Source: Myxococcus eversor
Lineage (GTDB): Bacteria; Myxococcota; Myxococcia; Myxococcales; Myxococcaceae
Length of the DNA: 64,000 nt
Assembly: GCF_010894455.1 (NCBI RefSeq)
Contig: NZ_JAAIXY010000005.1
Location: 310,001-374,000, forward strand
Direction of reading: 5' to 3'
The notes under the pieces are model-generated. The model did no database searches. It was not told the origin of the DNA and worked only from the letters and a program-made list of their open reading frames with translations. Of this stretch, positions 63,601-64,000 are shown piece by piece. The position numbers and the translations under genes were made by a program. The first letter of the stretch is position 1; each line of letters begins with the position of its first letter.

Positions 63601-63990
63601 CGCGCGGACGACCAGGAGCACGAGCACTACGCGGACTCGGGCGGCAAGTCGGGCGGACAGAAGGAGAAGCTCGCGTACACGGTACTGGCCGCGAGTCTGG
63701 CCTACCAGTTCGGTTTGCAGTGGGGGGAGACGCGCTCGCGTTCGTTCCGCTTCGTGGTCATCGATGAGGCCTTCGGTCGGGGTTCGGACGAGTCCGCGGC
63801 CTACGGGCTGGAGCTGTTCCGGCGCCTGGACCTGCAACTGCTCATCGTGACGCCGCTGCAGAAGATTCGCGTCATCGAGCCGTATGTGGCCAGCGTGGGC
63901 TACGTCCACAACGAGGAGGGCCGCCACTCGCGGGTGCGCAACCTGACCATCGAGCAGTACCACGCGGAGCGCGAGGCCCGGAGCGCATGA
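60607..63990 (+). CDS. jetC: Wadjet type I protein JetC (SMC/MukB-like ATPase)
   Basis: A 1127-residue SMC-like protein. Walker A GDIGSGKST at residues 55-63 lies in the N-terminal head, coiled-coil arms run from about 230 to 500 and 640 to 920 with a hinge between (FAGELLRIRDEEQDWTGAIE to the YTCCDTTEQF segment), and the C-terminal head has the signature SGGKSGGQKEK near 1011 and Walker B FRFVVIDEAFGRGSDE near 1047. It hydrolyses ATP to extrude loops on circular DNA and recognise plasmids. The start ATG sits in the jetB stop; the longer frame from 60532 only reflects overlap with jetB. Confidence 0.95.
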   Translation: MSTVRPLTQADFLDVSAPNERAGFRLHRFEVYNWGTFHQRSWHLALQGESGLLTGDIGSGKSTLVDGLVTLFVPPQKLAYNKAAGAEARERSLRSYVRGQYKSERGEGGQGARPVFLREAPTYSVLLAHFHNEGYGQDVTLAQVLWLREPEGQPARLYIVADGKLSIAEHFSRCGSDLNALKKRLKGLAREVHETFPPYQAAFRRRFGLENEQALDLFLQTVSMKSVGNLTDFVRQHMLPPFDVETRLAALIGHFDDLHRAHEAVLKAKRQVSRLEPLVADHERFTALSAELDSLRSCRDALRPWFSEQKARLLDVRLASLDAEREQVRIESEQVREQRERQGADRDRLRQSISANGGDRLETEKAELVQRRHERDERVRKADRYARMAQAVGLPAATELEIFLSNARTAQLQRESTTSELAEAQNMRTEVVMDLRDLKRAHDAVSVELEALRRQRSNIPARFLSLRTRMCEALQLSEGTVPFAGELLRIRDEEQDWTGAIERVLYSLGVSLLVPDSEYARVSQWVDRTHLNERIVYYRVREEGLARVTPARAESLPHKLALKPGSLMAPWLEAQLARQFDYTCCDTTEQFMRSRQALSRSGQVKSGGERHLKDDRHRIDDRSQWVLGWTNDTKRQALESEARALETRILAATARWESLEQRCSNLQSQAEQLGQLAVFDTFRELDWRSVVSDIDRREARLKALESESDVLRGFERELAVVEKELAATEQALKLVEKRQGRLEEKEDATRRTLAACQRTMGEGSESIRACYPRVATLCAEGLGDAVLEADACDERERQVRERLQSRIDGEARKQERVRDALLSSMQAYRTEFPLETQELAASLEAAPEYVMLLGALRADDLPRFEARFKSLLNENTIREVANFQAQLHRERHGIRERVDTINRSLRAIDYNPDRYIILELVPTVDADIRDFQQDLRACTESTLTGSEDDAYSEQKFLEVKRIIERFRGRVGESEADAKWTQRVTDVRNWFSFSASERWRADDQEHEHYADSGGKSGGQKEKLAYTVLAASLAYQFGLQWGETRSRSFRFVVIDEAFGRGSDESAAYGLELFRRLDLQLLIVTPLQKIRVIEPYVASVGYVHNEEGRHSRVRNLTIEQYHAEREARSA

Positions 63991-64000
63991 GTCAGGGGCG
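63987..64000 (+). CDS. jetD: Wadjet JetD nuclease subunit, first codons only
   Basis: An ATG at 63987 overlaps the jetC stop in the same ATGA manner as the other junctions, and the window ends four codons later. In type I Wadjet the fourth gene is jetD (DUF3322/DUF2220), a topoisomerase VI-like nuclease that cuts the plasmid. The identity rests on operon order alone. Confidence 0.6.

Overview
The window is uniformly very GC-rich DNA with G/C-ending codons, tightly packed genes with 1-4 base overlaps, several GTG starts, a MYXO-CTERM-like cell-surface tail, cysteine-rich lipoproteins, a one-domain sigma-54 activator and a soluble-adenylyl-cyclase-like multidomain protein. Together these point to a myxobacterium of the Myxococcus/Corallococcus/Pyxidicoccus type. 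That assignment is an inference; no ribosomal or marker gene is present. I saw no tRNA, rRNA, CRISPR array or insertion sequence.

Layout. 1-2.7 kb: the end of a flavin amine oxidoreductase, a small lipoprotein, and a TPR protein. 2.9-37.9 kb: one uninterrupted minus-strand array of 24 genes, most separated by fewer than 20 bases. It reads (5' to 3') tail terminator (Pvc16-like), accessory protein, sheath, tube, giant second sheath, second tube, LysM tube-cap protein, DUF5908-like peptide, split spike (gpD then gpV), a membrane-tailed unknown, gp25, baseplate J, propeller/gpI fusion, two paralogous fibre-like proteins, a TIG protein, a secreted VWA protein, an unknown, the AAA+ ATPase, an 1132-residue putative cargo, an unknown, a glycosyltransferase-methyltransferase-glycosyltransferase fusion, and a second glycosyltransferase. 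This is an extracellular contractile injection system (eCIS) with a species-specific tail of likely cargo or modification genes. 38-45.5 kb: a membrane-anchored unknown, a LysR regulator divergent from a Tat-exported aldo/keto reductase plus SDR pair, a sigma-54 activator, a Cys-rich protein, a LOG-family protein and a membrane protein. 45.6-55.9 kb: a sAC-like cyclase, a B12-type radical SAM protein, an ATP-grasp protein, YceI, an EEP phosphodiesterase, a small membrane peptide, a sulfotransferase broken by one in-frame stop, and a lipoprotein. 56-58.2 kb: an ECF-type sigma factor with an unknown partner. 58.6 kb to the end: a type I Wadjet anti-plasmid operon (jetA, jetB, jetC and the first codons of jetD).

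How it fits together. The eCIS genes should build a sheathed syringe: tube and sheath, a gp25/J/I baseplate, a gpD/gpV spike, fibre-like proteins for target recognition, and the AAA+ protein for assembly. The genes after the ATPase are best read as payload and payload partners. A Sec-exported, MYXO-CTERM-type VWA protein inside the operon suggests a link with the cell surface that classical cytosolic eCIS do not show. Wadjet at the other end is a separate defence unit against circular plasmids.

The points I consider most worth following are the candidate nuclease-like cargo, the three-enzyme fusion attached to the eCIS operon, the FN3-like insertion in the second sheath, the secreted VWA protein, the palindromes upstream of the eCIS operon and the ATP-grasp gene, and the nonsense-disrupted sulfotransferase.
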